64,000 nt of DNA, taken from positions 64,501-128,500 of the forward strand of contig NC_084790.1 in NCBI RefSeq assembly GCF_028858725.1, given 5' to 3'. Shown here piece after piece: positions 22,097-34,104 of the stretch; the stretch's first letter is position 1; each line of letters begins with the position of its first letter. The notes under the pieces are model-generated. The model saw only the letters and a program-made list of their open reading frames with translations, made no database searches and was not told where the DNA came from. The position numbers and the translations under genes are program-made. The stretch is from Colius striatus (taxonomy: Eukaryota > Chordata > Aves > Coliiformes > Coliidae).

Positions 22097-23277
22097 TCAT
22101 GGAACTGATGGTGCGTCCCCTTCCTTGCCTGAGCTATGAGACCCCTTCCACATCCTGCCCTACTGTGTTATTTCCTGCCTTTGCTCTGCACTGTGGTTTT
22201 TCTTTCTCAAAATAAACAAGGAAGCACAAAGTGGTGATGAGAGTGAAGGGCACATTGTGGTGATGGGAGAATGAAAGCCCAGTATCTGAAAGTATCTTTG
22301 AACTAGAGCTACAACTTCAGTGTTTTGTGTGTCGCACGCAAACATATCACTTTAGTCAAAACATTGAACTTTATCTGTACACTTATCCCCTCAACTCAGC
22401 AAATCTTATCACTGGGGTTGCTTAGCCTGGAAGAGAAGAAATTGTGATGTGGAAACAGAGGTAGCACACTGTCTTGCCTCCTTGCCCATACAGCTGGGAG
22501 TGAGTGTGAATCCAACAGAAAAAATTAAGATGGATATTAATTTTAAAACAGGGTGCTGAAGGTAAATGAGCATGGCAACTGTTCTTCCACATCACTGAAG
22601 TCGGTTGGAAATCTCTGAAATGCAGTGACTTGCTTTGTAATCCAAATCTGGTTTAGGCAGCTTCATCAAGCTGCTTCCCTGTGACATGGCAGATCTCAGT
22701 GTAAGCAAAACACAAGCTCCACGAGCTGCCTGGAACCTAGCACAAGCTGTCTACAGCTGGAGAAAAATGAGAGTGACCTCTGTGTCAAGCAAGAGACAAG
22801 TGAATGAGACCCTGAACATCTGTGCTATAAAATAATCAGGTTAATAGACCCATAAAGCTTCAAGTTGCTCCTTGGCAGCAGAGGTCAGTAACACTGTCAC
22901 CCATGGCAGCACACTAGGGAATGTTTCTTGTGCTGCTGCTCAGCGCCATAGAGTCAGACCCTGTGGCAGGGATGCTGGCATGGTCTGCACACAGGGGCCC
23001 TCTCCCACATGAAGCACCAAGGCTTTTGGCTAAAAGCATTTCAAGCTTGAGTCTTTCCCAACTCAAGAGTTCTAGGAATGGCCATGAATCCATCAGGATG
23101 AGAAATAACCCGTAAGGGGAAACCATCCAGTCTGGTGAGGTCATCCAGTCTGACACCTGAGGCACTGGTGTAAGGCTCAAGCAAGGTTCAAGCTTTGCAG
23201 GGAGGGTGTCTTTCTTCGAGAGCACCCTTCTCATTTCTCCCTCAAGGGGAATCTCTGGTGCTTCAGAAGATGGAGAA

Positions 23278-23350
23278 ATCATAGAAATCATAGAATGGTA
23301 GGAGTTGGAAGGGACCTTCAGAGATCATCCAGTTCAACCCTGCAGAAGCA
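23278..23350 (-). mobile_element. Short CR1 3' end, minus orientation
   Basis: ATCATAGAAATCATAGAATGG then AGTTGGAAGGGACCTTCAG and CATCCAGTTCAACCCTGCAG are the antisense of a CR1 terminus. Confidence 0.85.
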
Positions 23351-24518
23351 GGGCCAAAAGGAGAAAATTTCCTTTCCAGCTTTGCCAGTGACAGACTGAA
23401 CCTGGAGGCACAGGCCAGTTGGCTGCTGTCATAATACACAGCAGGTACCTTGTTCTCCTGCGACGCTTGGGTGTTGGGATATTCAGAGGCAGGACCCTTC
23501 AGGTGCCTCTGTTCCCCATAGCAGTAGACATCCATCTTCAGGAACCCAGGCACTTACTGCTCTTCTCACTGTGAACCAGATGTATTTTACTGTTTTATAA
23601 AAGACAAGTTTCCTCTTTTTTATCAGGAATCATTGTTTAATAGTGGCCAAAGACCCAAAGAAATGCCAAGATATCAGTGTTGTTGCCAGTCCCATTCAAG
23701 AGTTAGCAGCATGCAAGTGTCAGGTGCAAGTAGCACACACGGGGACAGGGGAATATTTCAGTATTATTTTATGCACTGATTTTAAAAAGAAATTGGGAGA
23801 TCTAACATTGTTAGAACTGAGCAAAAAGAAGTGATTTGTATTTTGACTAATTGCAAAGCCAAATCTTAAGCTGGTTTAAACTCAGAAAATGTTAAGGCCA
23901 GACTGACTTTAATAAAAATACTGGAAGACTTTCTTCTGTGTTAATGAGAAGGTCGCTGAATTCAGGACTTCTTTTAGAAGGGAAAAAAAGAAGAGATAGC
24001 TTGCTCTGATTTAGCAAAAGGTAGCAAGACATGATGCCCAGCACCCTGAGTAAGTTCATCAGGGAAATAGAATGCCCTCCCACAGACACCGAGATGTGCA
24101 TACCTAAAAGCTTCCAAATATGAACAAATCACACTGATATTTCACTTGCGGGTTTCAACAAACAACACTGCCTCAAGCAGAAATTGTGTGTCATTTTAAT
24201 GCAAGCAATAGTGGCGTTTGGCAATTTGTAGCAAAGTATGGCTCGTGCAAAAAAACAGGCACTGTCATGCTAAATGAATCAGGCGTATAGGTTGGAAGAA
24301 CCATGAAAGTTTTAAGTGTATTTTTAAGTATCTATGTAACAATGCAAATAAAGCAATTCAGACTAACTGCTGGCATAAAACACAGAAAGAGCAAGTGATA
24401 TCCCTTGCAGCAGGAATGCCTGTGTTCCCTCTTGCACATGATGCTCTGCTAAAGAGTCCTCAGCAGATTTTTTTGGCACTTCAAGACTGCAGCATCTGGT
24501 AACTTTCATTTCTATTCA

Positions 24519-24540
24519 AAAAAAAAAAAAAAAAAAAAAA
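24519..24540 (+). repeat. Poly(A) run of about 22 bases
   Basis: An uninterrupted A run follows TCTATTC and precedes GGGAGATG. It could be a processed-transcript tail or simple slippage; no retrocopy was recognised before it. Confidence 0.7.
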
Positions 24541-25006
24541 GGGAGATGTTGAATTGTTATTTGGAACACAGTCACAGCTGCTCAATTGTAGACCTGAAGT
24601 GTCCAGGCAATAGAAAGAGGAGAGAGAGATGCTGGGCAAAAACTAATAGATCAAGTCTGAGATCTTAAAAGTCAATAAGCATCAAACTTTCTCAGCTGGG
24701 GACTGGTCAGGAGAGGAACTTGATGGATAAACACACAGACAAGGGAAGGATGGATGTAGATATACAAGGGAGAGATGTCTAGAAAGAATTTTAAAAAAAA
24801 CAACTTAATTTGCATGTAGACAAGGAATAGTAAATAGATTGGAGGAGTGGCCAAAAACAATGATGTGGCCAAAGGAACAGAGAGATTTTAGACAAACGTT
24901 ATATGGACAGATTGAACAAACAGTAATTACAGAGAGAGGGAACAGATATAGCTAATGAGTGATGCAGAAGTTTTCTGTCAGAGGCCTTACCACCTCCCAT
25001 GCATAC

Positions 25007-25116
25007 TCACTTTTTTTTCCACATGAGCATTGTCATCACCACATTAAAAATTATTACTTTCATTAAAATGATTTTCAGGCACAGCTGTGATAATGACAGC
25101 ATGTTCAGGTTTTCAT
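25007..25116 (-). CDS. TRAC: TRAC exon 3: transmembrane and cytoplasmic tail
   Basis: After the acceptor CTCTATTACCTTTACAG the exon reads ENLNMLSLSQLCLKIILMK followed by VIIFNVVMTMLMWKKK. This is the Calpha membrane exon: a connecting Asn-rich start, a single transmembrane helix with two basic residues five apart, and a very short basic tail. In most species these are Arg and Lys, contacting the CD3zeta dimer and CD3delta-epsilon; here the first is Lys (LCLKIILMK). The third tail Lys codon (AAG) is followed directly by TGA (25009-25007) within AAGTGAGT, which is also a strong splice donor at 25010. Either reading through to TGA or splicing after 25011 ends the protein near WKKK. In mammals the Calpha stop is likewise at the end of this exon. 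Confidence 0.93.
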
Positions 25117-26280
25117 CTGTAAAGGTAATAGAGAACAAAAGTCACAAGAGCACTGAGACATTCTCACTTCCAAATAGACCCAAAACCAACTGTTAATGAA
25201 GTCTGTGAGATTGAGTTAGCAGGTAGGGCAGCTAATGAGACAGTGGGCAGGACCGTTTCACTGAGAAACTCATTTCTTCCAGTTGATGTTCAAGGGTTGA
25301 GTTTTCATTCGATAACAATTATCCAATATATGTCTGACAATCTTCTAGCTACTTTTAAATACAGTGTATCCTGAACCCAGGATGCTGGAGGTGTCTCTCC
25401 TTCCTCTCTCTAGAATTCTTTAATATAGGCAGAGGGAAAACAAGTTACATTTTATAGAAAAAACACAAAGTCTATTTGGATTTTGTAGTAATCTTAACTT
25501 AGAAACCATTTTCATTTGAAATGGATACATGTGTATTGGGGAAGCAGGGAGCTGTCATCAAAAAGTCATATTATGTTTAACTTTGAAAATCTGTCTCTGA
25601 AATGACTGATCAAATCAGTCAAGTTTACTGAAGACAGTTTTTCTGAGATGGTGTTTTGGAAACACCTGTTTAACTCTAATTTTCAGCAAGGCTGCATGTT
25701 TGCCAAAGTGCAGATACCCTGCAAACACGGCAAGTGCAGAGGCGGGCTCAGCTCCTTTGAATGAGCAGGAGCTGCAGCTGCTTGGGCTCCAGCACTGGCT
25801 GGTGTACTCCCACAGCCCTGAGCTGCAGCAAAGCTTACTCAGATGCACTGTATCTTTAGTGCAACCCTGCTTCTGAGCACAGAAACCACCAGCTTATCTT
25901 TTGGATCACTAGGTGTTTGTGCACACAGAAATGAAAAACAGCCCTTTTGAAGTCTGAAATGTGGACAAACATCCAGTAAGGGTGACTCATATGAGTATCT
26001 TAAATCATCATGTGATGGGGAGTAGTTATTTCACTGCTCCAAACAAGAGCATGTAGGCACTGTCTACACTGGTCACATAAAATTATCAGCTTAGATATAG
26101 AAGACTGCATCAACCCAATGACTTTCAGCCCTGATGCTTAAAGCCTCTGGGCCCTCTGGAAACCTCCAGCCTGAGCTTCTTTTTCCATCAGGAATTCTGT
26201 TGTTGGAACTTTAGCAAAAACTTGGGAAGATACTTCCTTTAATCAGGCCAAGCTTCACTCCCAATATGCTGTGTACATAC

Positions 26281-26328
26281 CTGTCCTGAAGTGTAGAGAC
26301 ATCCCTGTAATACAGACAAGGCTGGCAC
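26281..26328 (-). CDS. TRAC: TRAC exon 2: connecting peptide
   Basis: A 48-bp micro-exon between TTACTATCTGCAG and the donor GTATGT, phase 1 at both ends, encodes GASLVCITGMSLHFRT. The Cys is the expected interchain-disulfide residue pairing with the beta chain. Length and phase match the small second Calpha exon of other vertebrates, and it joins in frame to exon 1 (ending EDPES) and exon 3 (beginning D/ENLN). The intron to exon 1 is about 450 bp. Confidence 0.92.
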
Positions 26329-26780
26329 CTGCAGATAGTAACAATAAACCTAATTAACAGAAATGTACTACTTCAGAAATTCACCAAGATCTCTACTTAT
26401 AAGGGCTGGATTAGAGTTTCTGGCCAGTAAACCCTCCCATAAATACTCATTCTCTGCTGTTTTCAGGACAAGCATAAAATATGAATTGACTAAACTGTAG
26501 TGTCACCATGGAAAAAGAAATTTCAAGATTTATATCCCCCACAGTGTGATCTTAAGGTCTCTCTGCTGTGACTGCACCAGTTTACTGACCCTTGATCACG
26601 TTTCCATCAAGTAGGAAGGCAAAAGAAAACGGAGGCAACAAGGCAACGTTACTCTGGAGTCTGGGAGCATAATTTATCATGCCTTGTAGGGTTGGGAGAT
26701 GTGAACAAATCCTACTTATTCTAAATGAACAGAGAACAGAGTACCTCTAGCCCTCTAAAATCATCCAACAACGCCATTAC

Positions 26781-27041
26781 CACTTTCAGGATCCTCGCCT
26801 TGCAGCTTTTCAAAGCTTGTGAGACTTGCACTACATTGCATTTCATCTTTCTTGGCCCAGTAGGTTGATAGATAGCTTGCTTCTTGCTCATTGTCTGGTG
26901 TTGTCACCTCCACAATAGCATTTGTCTGCTTATCTGAGTCAAAGACAATCTCTCCAGGAGCGTAATCTGTGATAAGGCACATTTCCAATTCCTCATCATC
27001 TTCAGAGACCAGCCTGTAGGCTGAAGGAGATGGAGTAACAT
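26781..27041 (-). CDS. TRAC: TRAC exon 1: constant Ig-like domain
   Basis: The acceptor TTTTTTATTTACAG is followed by a 261-bp exon in phase 1: (N/D)VTPSPSAYRLVSEDDEE, then LEMCLITDYAPGEIVFDSD, KQTNAIVEVTTPDN, EASYLSTYWAKKDEMQCS and KLQGEDPES, then the donor GTAATG. Cys22 and Cys70 form the intradomain disulfide; DSDKQTNA and SYLSTYWAKKDEMQC are typical avian Calpha signatures. The domain is short (88 residues) and lacks a full C-type fold, as Calpha domains do. Each TRAJ donor upstream gives one base that completes the first codon. The nearest intact J is 3.8 kb upstream. Expressed only after V-J joining in developing T cells; the product assembles with TCR-beta and CD3 at the membrane. Confidence 0.95.
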
Positions 27042-30000
27042 CTGTAAATAAAAAAGAGAGACATTAGATAAGAGTGGACAGTCATAGCTCCGTCTGTCTC
27101 AATATGCAGGTGCTTAGGTATAGCAGTTTTTCTGTTATTCCAGCAGGAAGTTGCCTCATCACAAGGATCTTGTACTAAGACAACTTTAGAGAACCAAGGC
27201 ATCCAAAGCAGACAGTGCTGGAACTACGTGACATGTTGACTTATGTTTTGTGGGAGACACAGAGAGTGGTCAGGCAGGATCCCTAGAACATCTCAAAAGA
27301 TACTCAATGTCAGCATCCACACCCTAGATGTCATTCCTCTGTAACCACTCATTCAACTCTGCCTGTCAGCCTGGGCTTCGTTTTGGATCTTGGCCTGGGT
27401 GCTCAGGAATGTGCTCAACAGGCTGGGGAGCACTCTCTTCTTGCTTCACTGCTACAAGATGCGTCTGGAGAGAACTGAGGACACTCTCTTTTCTGCAAAT
27501 TGTGTAGTCAAATCCACCGCTGACACTCAAAATCCCAGTTCCTCTGCCTGTTCTGAGGATCAGCAAAATAACTGCCGAGTCAAATCCACATTTATCCCCA
27601 TTCCAGATAATTGTGTTTCTATGGGAGAAAGGTAGGAAACACACTGCAAAGTAGGAATACACAGTTGCATTCAAGAAATGAAGATGAAATAGATTACTGT
27701 TTCATTATGTTCCACCACCTCACAGAGCAATTCAAGATTTTTTTAACCAAATTTCACCCCTTCATAGGGGTTCAGAGAACTAAAAGCTGCAGATATAAAA
27801 CACCTGGGGTTTATTTCTGTTTTCTTGCTTCAAATTCTGCTAGCAAGGCAGTCACATGAGGATTTTCTACACATAAAAATGCTACCTGTGGTTAAACTAT
27901 TTTTTTTTGACGTTTATCTGTGTAAGCTTGTGCTCTAAGCACACATTTCATATTTTCCAGCTCCTGAAGCCTGATTCTTTGAATTAATCTTTTCATACGT
28001 AATGGTAAACTGTTATGGGCATTGCAGTACTCTCATAATGACCAGATGAAATATCACTAAACATACATTGTAGCCCAGATGCAGATCTGGGGCTCTCTGG
28101 CTGCGTTTTCCACTGGACTTCACAATTGCTGGTTTGAACTGGAGCTTTGGTTCAACATTTCTGAACTGGCAAAGTGTTATTGTGTAGGATTGAGAGTTTA
28201 GATTAATATTTGCTTTGTTCCTATTCTTGCACCACACTGATAAAAATTGTAGAAACACTGAAGACAACTTAGCTCCCAGATGAAGGAGTTTTAGTTTCTT
28301 CCTATGGGGGAAGTTTGGACTAAATCTTGTCTTTTAGAAGCTCTCCCAAAATCTTATGCAAATGTAGAACTGTAGTTCTAGCACTGAGATAATCTGTCCA
28401 ATTGCTAATTCTCAGCACCTTAGAGAAACTGCTCTTTTCCTATTTATTAGTATGATCTCAGAAAATACTAATCCATAATGCCTAATGATTCGTTCTCTGG
28501 CCCTTCTGGATGTCAGTTCATCTTCTCCAGCTTTGCCCTGGCTTTGATAAGAGTCTCTTTCCCAACAATAAAGATATGATCTGATGTGTGTTCTGACTCC
28601 CTTGACCCCATTCCCCATACTCCTAGTTTTTGGAAATAGGTTCCAGGGATTGTTTCTGAGAGGGGAAGACGAGAGCAGATAAAAGGCTTGATGGTAGATC
28701 TCTGTGTAAAGAACAAATGAACTAGGGTATATCAGTGTCATGGAGTACATGGACATGAAAGAGAGGAGGAGGAATTGATCAAGCTGTTCTGCTTCTCATA
28801 GTGAGTACTATGCTTTCTGAAGAGCTACATATCTACCTCTCTCCCAATCAGGGTGTTTTTCTCCTTTTCAATCTGTGCAATGCCTTCATCTTGAGCAGAA
28901 AAAAAATAAGTCTGTTTGGTTTTTTGCAGGCAGCTTCAGCAGCAGCTGCTTTGCACAACACTAATTTCTCACTCTTGCTCAGAGCAGTGGTCTGGTACTG
29001 GAGTCTTTCCTGATAAGCTCCTTTGCACATTTACATACTGTTATGAAAGTCTGCAGATAGCAGCCTTGGTAAAATACCAGCTATGATAACCACAGCACTG
29101 TGACCTATGTTTCCTGTTATTCTGTCTTAATGAGCTGGTGGTGCTGTATTGATATTTAGAATGTGTATTTGCAGGAGAGATTGAGAAGTAAAAATATGAT
29201 ACTGTCTACCCTGATCAATTTCATTTCTACTGAAGGATATCTTCAAGGTGGAAGAATAGGAGCTATTGGATGCTATTGCTGACCAGACTACAGAGAAAGC
29301 CATTTCTAGAGGTTGATTTCAGAGAGGGTACAGCAGAAGCCTGTTCTAACAGACCTGTGCCTTTTTCCCCCTCCACAAGACAATGTACAGTAGAAATTCT
29401 GAACTAGTTTAACACAGTTTATATTATACAGAATGCTGTCCAAAGCAAACTCTTCCAACCTCTGGTCAGACTGGAATTAGTGTAATAGAGGTATTCAATC
29501 CTCTTGCCATTCTTCAGCCTGAGACATTATGTTATCATATAATCATAGTGGTTGGAAAAGACCTTTAAGATCAATGAGTCCAACCACTCACCTCACACTG
29601 CCAAGCCCATCACTAAACTAAACCATATCCCTAAACCATATTCCACAGCTCGAGTCAGTCTGAAGCTAGTGCTCAACTCAGAGGAAATGCACACCCCCCA
29701 CACACTCACACAGGCTAATCTTGACCCCATGGAAGCAACTCTGGTGACCTAACAAGAACTTTAGTGATGATTACTGGCTGTCCTGCAATGGAAGTTCCAA
29801 AAGGTCTACCACAGGTCTTTTGTGAAATCTACCAGCCCTGCATGAGTGCCGGAATGTCTAGAGCAAGACTAGATGTCCACATCTAGTACCTGAACCCTTT
29901 TCCAGACCTCCAGTGCTCCTGTCTGGAGATGCTCAGATAAAAGAAGCCAGGTCCTACTCCAGGATCGGCCAAGTTATCTAAAGGACAAAGTTTCCGTGCA

Positions 30001-30042
30001 GAGACTTGGTGTTTGCAAACATGAGTATGCTGCTTCACTTAC
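27042..30042. other. J-C intron of TRA, one CR1 fragment
   Basis: No exon recognised between TRAC exon 1 and the first J-like sequence. It contains a CR1 fragment (29537-29720). The open frames of 80-115 codons have no familiar domain. Confidence 0.5.
29537..29720 (-). mobile_element. CR1 LINE 3' fragment, minus orientation
   Basis: ATAATCATAGTGGTTGGAAA then AGACCTTTAAGATCAATGAG and CCAACCACTCACCTCACACTG are the antisense of a CR1 3' terminus. The right end is diffuse. Confidence 0.8.
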
Positions 30043-30104
30043 GGGGTTCAGGCATAATTCTGGTCACCATCCCAAAAAAGTGTTTGTCATTGCCTCTGTA
30101 ATTA
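30043..30104 (-). pseudogene. J-like segment with FGMVT motif, no usable RSS
   Basis: The minus strand reads RGNDKHFFGMVTRIMPEP and then the donor GTAAGT, so the J shape and phase are right. The FGxG motif has Val in place of the second Gly, and the sequence 5' of it (CACTTAG-12-ACCAAATGC in plus reading) is a poor recombination signal. It closely resembles the J-delta-like segment at 56225 (LFGTVTRIFVEP). Probably a non-functional J or a displaced relative of a J-delta. Confidence 0.5.
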
Positions 30105-30819
30105 CACTTAGAAAACTCAAACTACCAAATGCATCCGAGATCTTTCTCACAAACATTTAAAGGGGAAGATTTCCAGCTGAACCAAAACTCCTAACTAACT
30201 TCCTTCTAACAAAGGAAAATACCCAGTATGTGAGGAGAAATCAAGTATCCAATGGACTAAATAGTTGTCTAGTACCAAAACAAAAACAATTCCTTCCAAA
30301 TACAGTTTTTTCTAGTTCCTGACTGCTATGGAGTGGGAACTTTAGCTTTGGATTTTAAAAACAAAAAAGCATGACTTACTCTTCTAGGCTGAGTTAGAAA
30401 TTCTAATCTCTAAGCCGTTACTCACAGTAACCTCTAGATAGTCTTTTGAAGATGCAAAAATCAAGTCTGAAACCTCTCATAGCCAGAAACTACAAAAGTG
30501 CTACACTCTTGTATCTTATACTCAGCTGTGTGTGAACTGCTTTTAGCATTGTTTGTGCCACTGCACCATTCCATGGCTATTGAAGTTGTGTGGACGATAG
30601 CATCTCCTCTAGCTGTTCCTGCCTGCAGTGGGTAACTGCCACACCATAGACAAGCATTCTCCGAACTCCAAGACAGCATCTGTATTTCAACTGAGTTTTG
30701 GTCTAGAGAGACAAAAATGAAGTTGGAACACGCTTCCATGGAAGTCCCTAGTCCATCTACCCAATGAACAAATGAGTTGCCAGTCTGGGGTTAATATGAA
30801 ACAAAAAGCTCAAACTTAC

Positions 30820-30879
30820 TTGGAGTAACAAGAAGTTGAGTTCCAGTTCCAAATGTGAGTTCCCCATATCCCTGATTAT
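30820..30879 (-). CDS. TRAJ: TRAJ segment nearest to TRAC (intact)
   Basis: Encodes DNQGYGELTFGTGTQLLVTP with donor GTAAGT in phase 1. The recombination signal, in plus reading, is CACACTG, 12 bp, ACAAAAAGG. It would be the last J used in successive secondary V-J rearrangements because it is the most TRAC-proximal intact one. Confidence 0.9.
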
Positions 30880-31698
30880 CACACTGGTGTCAACCTCTAC
30901 AAAAAGGTAGACAGGTTTTCTCAGTGCACACTGAGAACCAGATCACAGACATTCCAGAGTAGAATGATGAAACAAGGGAACAACAATGAAACACACTGGT
31001 TTAAGTCATAATTGAAGTACCAAAGAAATCTACTAGAAAACTGCAGAAACAGGGAGATCAAATGTTGACATGTTCATCCATTCACTGTTCACAATCATGT
31101 TTTACACCTTCTGGGGTAGTACTAGGAACAGTCTGCTTTTCTGTCTGTAACATCATCCAGAATCCTTGTTCACTGTGCCATGCAGTTGGGGCCATCCCTG
31201 AATGTTTCACCGTTTACCACCCACTTGGCTTGATGACCAGAAAGGTTCCTTTTCCTAATGTCAGCTTGTGCCCTCCTCTACCCCATAATTCACACAGCCC
31301 AGGAAAACTTCGCAAGAACCCCTTTGACCTCAGTTACAGGTTTCAGTAGCACATTGTGACTCTATCTGGATCTTAAAGCTTCACAGGCAAAGAGAATCCA
31401 ACTCTATTCAAGGTTTATTCCTTCAGGATTCCTGTACTGTTACTTAGCTATGCAATAGCAGGACTAAGCATTAAGCACAGCCTTGCAGCTGCAACAGCTC
31501 AGCAAATCTGGATTTGAGTCCCAGTTGTGAACAGAATCCACTTGCAATACTTGTGGATAATGCAGTATCTGTACATCAGACAAACCAATACTAATATTAC
31601 AAAGGCTATAAATACTCTGTTCCTTGGTGGGATTGTGCTACAAGCAAAGACCAGCTAAAAATGATGATAATCACCATCAGTGCATGTTTTCTAAGTCA

Positions 31699-32108
31699 GG
31701 GAATCATAGAATGATTTGGATCGGGAGGGATTTTTAAAGACCATCTAGTGCAACTCCTCAGTAGTAAGTAGGGACATCTTCATGTCGATCATATTTCTCA
31801 GAGTCCTGTCCAACCTTGGCCTTGAATGTGCCCAGGGACAAGGCATCTACAAACTCTCCGGACAACCAGTTCCAGTGCTTCACTGCCCTCATTGTAAAAA
31901 GCTTCTTTCTTGAATCTAGTCTGATTATGCTCCCTTTTAGTTTAAAACCATTACCCTTTGTACTGTCACTAGCGACCCTACTAAAAAGTCTGTCCACGTC
32001 TTTCTCATAGCTTCCTTTAAGTATTGGAAGGCTGCAATAAGGTCTCCCCAGAACCTTCTCCAGGTTAAACAACTCCAACTCTCTCAGCCTTTCCATCCTT
32101 CTGGTCAA
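31699..32108 (-). mobile_element. CR1 LINE 3' fragment, minus orientation
   Basis: Starts GAATCATAGAATGATTTGG, continues CCAACCTTGGCCTTGAATG, TCCAGTGCTTCACTGCCCTC, GTCTCCCCAGAACCTTCTCC and CTCTCAGCCTTTCCATCCTTC, the antisense of a CR1 3' UTR. Somewhat more sequence to about 32200 may belong to it. Confidence 0.88.
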
Positions 32109-32394
32109 TTTTTAATAAGTGCCACTCCATCCTCTTCATTCACAGTTTTTAAATACTTGTTCCACAGAAGTGCTCCAAGCCTGTAAAATTACATCACTGC
32201 TCTGTGGACCATCTCTCCTGTTCTACAACATCCAGCAGATTCTACAGCAACCCAGAGAGCACTCTGATTGCTTTTGGGCAGCAGCTGCTTCTCAACTGCC
32301 TTTTACTACTCTCTCAGCAAACATTCACCTTGGCTTTGAGGGGGCTGAATCTTTCCACCAAAGAACTCAGTGGCCCAAACCTCACAAAACTTAC

Positions 32395-32452
32395 TTGGTT
32401 TGACCACAAGCCTGGTTCCAGGTCCAAACGTCAGCTGGTTGATATTCACAGA
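32395..32452 (-). CDS. TRAJ: TRAJ segment (intact)
   Basis: Encodes SVNINQLTFGPGTRLVVKP; donor GTAAGT. RSS in plus reading: CACAGTG, 12 bp, GCAAAAACC, close to consensus in both heptamer and nonamer. Confidence 0.92.
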
Positions 32453-32941
32453 CACAGTGGTTTTTGCCATAGCAAAAACCTTTGTGCATTGCTGGGCACC
32501 CCAATCCCCCTGAATAACATTCCTCGGTGAAATCCCACCCTTGCCCACACACCCACTCACAGTGCATGGCATCCTCCCTCCATGTCCACTGCTGCTGCTC
32601 CTTCCTCCCTGCACCAGAAAGAAGAGCCACAGGGCAATTCCCTTTCCACCTCCACCTTTCACAAATTCAGACCAGCTCCACTCACTGAAGACCATTAGAT
32701 TTTTGTCACATCTCTCCTCCTCTAGCTCCCTTACTTGCTTTGACTTTTCGCTTTCTTCCTTTCCCCAGGATTGACACTTTTCTGGTGTACATTGGTTAAA
32801 TAGCAAGACTAACACTCCTTTCCAGGGAATACTAAAATGGTCCCAAATTGTTCCATAGGGCCACTATATGGTTATTTCTGAAGCTACAGCATAATACTGT
32901 CTACACTCAGTGCACTTTGATTCAGAGAACAAACAGCTCAC

Positions 32942-33004
32942 CTGGGGTAACAAGAAGTTTGGTTCCACTCCCCATTATGAGTTTTCCCCATTCTCCAGTA
33001 TCAT
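32942..33004 (-). CDS. TRAJ: TRAJ segment with MGSG motif and weak heptamer
   Basis: Encodes DTGEWGKLIMGSGTKLLVTP; donor GTGAGC in phase 1. Met replaces the Phe of FGxG. The heptamer is CAGTGTG (differs in the important first four bases), with a 12-bp spacer and nonamer ACAAAATGG. The reading frame is open, but recombination is probably inefficient. Confidence 0.7.
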
Positions 33005-33571
33005 CAGTGTGTGACAGGTCTTTACAAAATGGGCTCTTCATTCTGACACCCCAATGGGTGTTAGAGGGCTTGGGTATATTAAATCATGGATCTGACAGTC
33101 ATCCAGATTTCCAGACCAAATATGTTTTTCACATTCAAATGCATGAGAATAACTAGATTTGATTACAGTCAGCTCAGGTATCAGAGGTAGGAAGATCTTA
33201 CGCCTTAGCACGGAACACTTTATGATCTCTGCTCCAAAGCATTTTTGCAATGCAATGTCAAAAAGGGATGGGAATAGCAACATGAACCCAGTCTAGGGTC
33301 ACAGTAAACAATGAAGTCCACTTTCCTATCAGTCCAGATTTCCATCTACAAGTGGGTATTTTCACAATTGAAGAAGTATTACAATATTTAAATGCTTGCT
33401 ATGCACTTCAGCTAGACAATCCCTTTTTTTGTCAAGTCACAGCACAGCCTTAGGACATTACTGCTGTGTGAGATTACAACATACAGGCATTAACCCACCT
33501 ACTCATCTGGATGGTGGCTTTGGTCTTCTTAGGCTTTTGACAAAGGACACACAAGAAAGCTGCACACTCAC

Positions 33572-33636
33572 TGGGCTGGATGGACAGTCTGGTCCCAGAG
33601 CCAAACGTCAACTGGTTGTAGCCAATGCCAACATCA
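33572..33636 (-). CDS. TRAJ: TRAJ segment (intact), duplicate context of 39567
   Basis: Encodes GIGYNQLTFGSGTRLSIQP; donor GTGAGT. RSS: CACAGCA, 12 bp, ACAAAAAGC. The body (LTFGSGTRLSIQP) and both flanks are nearly the same as at 39567, but the 5' end differs. Confidence 0.9.
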
Positions 33637-34038
33637 CACAGCATTTCCTTCCGTAACAAAAAGCCCAGCAAGCCCCTTCAGAAGCAGCACCTCTCCCCAA
33701 GACTTTGACTAGCCACGTCCTGGCTTGGAGGGACACCACAACACTGACAGTGCTTCCCACTGCAGAACAAACCCTGCTGGCATCCTCTGCCATAGGACAG
33801 CCTCCTACAGGGAAGCTGGGACTTTTGGGACAAGATGTGTGGCCACTCTGTCCATCCCAGTCAAAATAAGAGCAATAAAGGCTGGTTTGGATCAAGTTGG
33901 CACATTCCCTTAAAGCAAAGCCCATCACCACATATGGTCACACAGAAATGACCAAACACCCAGCCACGCTGCTGCTCTCCAGCACCCCAGGAAAGACCCC
34001 AAATCACGCAGAAAGCACAGGAGCTGGGTTGGACTTAC

Positions 34039-34104
34039 ATGGACTGACAGTGAGTCTTGTTCCAGAGCCAAAGACAGGTGCATATGCACTGGCTCCTACA
34101 TTCA
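34039..34104 (-). CDS. TRAJ: TRAJ segment (intact), duplicate context of 40034
   Basis: Encodes GASAYAPVFGSGTRLTVSP; donor GTAAGT. RSS: CACAGCA, 12 bp, ACAAAAACC. About 400 bp upstream in the array from the 33572 segment and duplicated with it about 6 kb away. Confidence 0.9.

Noticed and set aside
24010..24100. Minus-strand frame SLMNLLRVLGIMSCYLLL as TRAC membrane exon
   Set aside because: It lacks the basic pair five residues apart, and a much better exon with correct phase, acceptor and neighbours lies at 25007-25116.
25850..25910. Possible TRAC connecting-peptide exon
   Set aside because: A good acceptor-like GTGCTCAG exists, but the phase-1 reading meets a stop at once. The exon at 26281-26328 fits phase, length and sequence.
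30461..30739. 92-codon minus-strand frame in the J-C intron
   Set aside because: No Ig-like motif, no flanking splice sites in phase and no recognised family; likely chance.
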